7,056 bases of DNA from Planctomycetota bacterium (GTDB taxonomy: Bacteria; Planctomycetota; SZUA-567), in assembly GCA_031270145.1 (NCBI GenBank), contig JAISYD010000367.1, positions 1 through 7,056 on the forward strand, read 5' to 3'. The notes beneath the pieces were generated by a model. The model was given only the letters and a program-made list of their open reading frames with translations. It made no database searches and was not told the origin of the DNA. This document shows positions 5,742 to 7,056 of the stretch, piece after piece. The translations under genes and the position numbers were made by a program. The stretch's first letter is position 1. Every line of letters begins with the position of its first letter.

Positions 5742-6641
5742 ATGCGCAAAGCGATGGTGCTGGTCTTGACGCTGGCCTTTGTCTGCGGCTTCGCGGCGGC
5801 CGGGGAGAAATACCGGGTGTCGATAATCGCCAAGGCCATGGACAGCGAATGGTGGCAGACGGTCAAGGGCGGGGCGGAGCAGTTCGCCAAGGAAAACCCG
5901 GACATGGAGTTGGCGGTCCTGGCCCCGGACCGGGAAATCAACGTCCAGCAGCAGATCCAAATCATTGAGGATCAGATAATCAGCGGAGTCAACAGCCTGG
6001 TCATCGCCCCCTGCGGGGCCGAGGAAGTGATTCCGACCCTGGACAAGGCGGCCGAAGCCAAGATCCCGGTGGTCATTTTCGACACCGACGCGAACTGGCC
6101 CAAGAAGGAGGCCTATGTCGGCTCCAAGAACTACGATGGCGGCAAGCTGGCCGGCGAGTACATCGTCAAGAACCTCCCCGCCGGCGGCGAGGTGGGTCTA
6201 ATCACCGGGGTCATGGGACACCAAACCCACATTGATCGGGTCCAGGGCTCTATCGATCAACTCAAGACCAATCCCAAGATCAAGATCGTCTCGCAGCAGC
6301 CGGCCAATTCCGAACGCGCCCTCGGGATGACGGTCATGGAAAACATGCTCACCACCTTCCCCGACCTGGACTTCCTCTTCGCGACGAACGACGAGATGGC
6401 CCTCGGGGCCGCCCAGGCCGCCCAGGCCGTCGGCTCCAAGGTCAAGATCATCGGTTTCGACGGTACCTCCGAAGCCCGCAACGCCATCAAGGACGGAATT
6501 CTCGTCGGCTCCATCGACGGCAACGCCAGGGGCCTCGGCTACGAAAGCGCCAAGGCCGGCTACATCGTCGCCAAGGGCGGGAAGCTGCCCGCGGTCGTTC
6601 CCGTGCAGTTAATCCTCATCACCCCCGAAAGCGTGAAATAG
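5742..6641 (+). CDS. Periplasmic sugar-binding protein of an ABC importer (probable inositol)
   Basis: A type I periplasmic binding protein (Peripla_BP_4, RbsB-like; 299 residues, normal length) that captures a sugar or cyclitol and delivers it to the permease. It opens with a Sec signal peptide: MRK, a hydrophobic core (about 5-17) and an AAA-G cleavage site after about residue 20. The Cys at 15 is not in a lipobox, so the mature protein is probably free in the periplasm. Family features are YRVSIIAKAMDSEWWQTVKG, the INVQQQIQIIEDQI helix with VNSLVIAP, the hinge segment VVIFDTDANW, YVGSKNYDGGKLAGEYI, LFATNDEMALGAAQA, KIIGFDGTSEARNAIKDG and the closing LITPESV. The start at 5742 has a strong AAGGGAGGG site. 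It lies between the permease and the IolI-like gene, hence the inositol inference. Ribose, xylose or another cyclitol cannot be excluded. Confidence 0.93.
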   Translation: MRKAMVLVLTLAFVCGFAAAGEKYRVSIIAKAMDSEWWQTVKGGAEQFAKENPDMELAVLAPDREINVQQQIQIIEDQIISGVNSLVIAPCGAEEVIPTLDKAAEAKIPVVIFDTDANWPKKEAYVGSKNYDGGKLAGEYIVKNLPAGGEVGLITGVMGHQTHIDRVQGSIDQLKTNPKIKIVSQQPANSERALGMTVMENMLTTFPDLDFLFATNDEMALGAAQAAQAVGSKVKIIGFDGTSEARNAIKDGILVGSIDGNARGLGYESAKAGYIVAKGGKLPAVVPVQLILITPESVK

Positions 6642-6693
6642 GCCGCAAGCCGCCCCGGGGGCGCGAGCGTTCCCGCCCCCGGGGCTTGGCGGC
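6642..6693 (+). repeat. Large GC-rich hairpin after the binding-protein gene
   Basis: The arms span 6642-6663 and 6674-6693. The core CCCCGGGGGCG (6653-6663) pairs perfectly with CGCCCCCGGGG (6674-6684), and the outer GCCGCAAG and CTTGGCGGC pair with small bulges. It starts directly after the stop codon. No T-run follows, so it may be a 3' stabiliser for the binding-protein message or a leaky terminator that lowers expression of the next gene. Confidence 0.75.
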
Positions 6694-6720
6694 GGCCGGA
6701 TACGGACGGGAGAAGGGCGA

Positions 6721-7056
6721 ATGATTTTCGGCATCAACGGAGCCACCACGGAAAAATGTTCCATCGCCGAAGACATTGAGGTGGCGGGCAAGGCCGGCTA
6801 CCGGGCGGTGGAAATCCGCAAGGACAAGCTGGACCGGTACCTGGAAAGGAATTCGATCGCCGGCCTGATCGAACTGCTGCGCCGGAGCCGGGTCGTCCCC
6901 CATACCATAAACGCCGTCGGCATGTCCACCCTGCAGACCCCGGCGAACGAGGCCAAGGTGCTTAGGAACGTGTCCGACTTCACCAAGGCGGCGGCGGCCA
7001 TGGGCTGCCCGTGGATTGTGGCCTGTCCCGGGGCTAAGCCGGCCGGGGCCTCCTGG
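6721..7056 (+). CDS. iolI: IolI-like inosose isomerase (partial, 5' part)
   Basis: The first 112 codons of a gene that leaves the window on the right. The protein begins as a sugar phosphate isomerase/epimerase-type TIM barrel and resembles Bacillus IolI, which interconverts 2-keto-myo-inositol and 1-keto-D-chiro-inositol. Matching segments are GINGATTEKCS at the first strand, the helix with AGKAGYRAVEIRKDKLDRYL, a second strand HTINAVG, and DFTKAAAAMGCPWIVACPG at the third. The metal ligands and most of the active site lie beyond the edge, so another member of this large family (a hydroxypyruvate- or xylose-isomerase-like protein) remains possible. A GGAGAAGGG ribosome site lies just before ATG 6721. 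Its place behind two inositol genes and a sugar importer favours the IolI reading. Confidence 0.75.
   Translation, partial: MIFGINGATTEKCSIAEDIEVAGKAGYRAVEIRKDKLDRYLERNSIAGLIELLRRSRVVPHTINAVGMSTLQTPANEAKVLRNVSDFTKAAAAMGCPWIVACPGAKPAGASW

Overview
The window comes from a GC-rich bacterium with strong Shine-Dalgarno sites. The solute-binding protein has an ordinary cleavable signal peptide with no lipobox, which suggests (without proving) a diderm cell wall. I cannot name the phylum from the sequence alone.

Layout. Bases 3-146 (+) are the tail of an unidentified gene. Bases 177-714 (-) hold a CsoR-type metal-sensing repressor with its own promoter/operator, followed by the 5' stump of a heavy-metal P1B-type ATPase. 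The stump stops after about 83 recognisable residues, right against the neighbouring gene, so the copper-efflux operon is broken. Bases 756-1600 hold no intact gene. They contain a remnant of an SRAP (YedK/HMCES-like) gene, several hairpins, and a 152-bp MITE-like element with 33-bp terminal inverted repeats and a TAA target duplication.

From 1605 to the right edge is a co-directional myo-inositol catabolism and uptake cluster: a near-consensus sigma70 promoter, iolD (THcHDO hydrolase), iolE (inosose dehydratase), a RbsC-type ABC sugar permease, a periplasmic sugar-binding protein, and the start of an IolI-like inosose isomerase cut by the window edge. The two transport genes sit between catabolic genes, so an inositol (or inositol-derivative) ABC importer is the natural reading. 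No transporter ATPase gene and no iolG, iolB, iolC, iolJ or iolA is visible; they may lie downstream.

In the proposed pathway, inositol enters through the binding protein and permease and is oxidised to inosose by a dehydrogenase not seen here. IolI may convert 1-keto-D-chiro-inositol and 2-keto-myo-inositol into each other, IolE dehydrates inosose, and IolD opens the ring to 5-deoxy-glucuronate. Several intercistronic gaps carry perfect GC-rich hairpins without T-runs, which may tune the expression of individual genes. I see no wholly new system. The most notable points are the decayed left half (truncated ATPase, SRAP remnant, MITE), paired AAGCGCTT palindromes upstream of iolD, and a striking codon-pair oddity (NTA followed by ATC).
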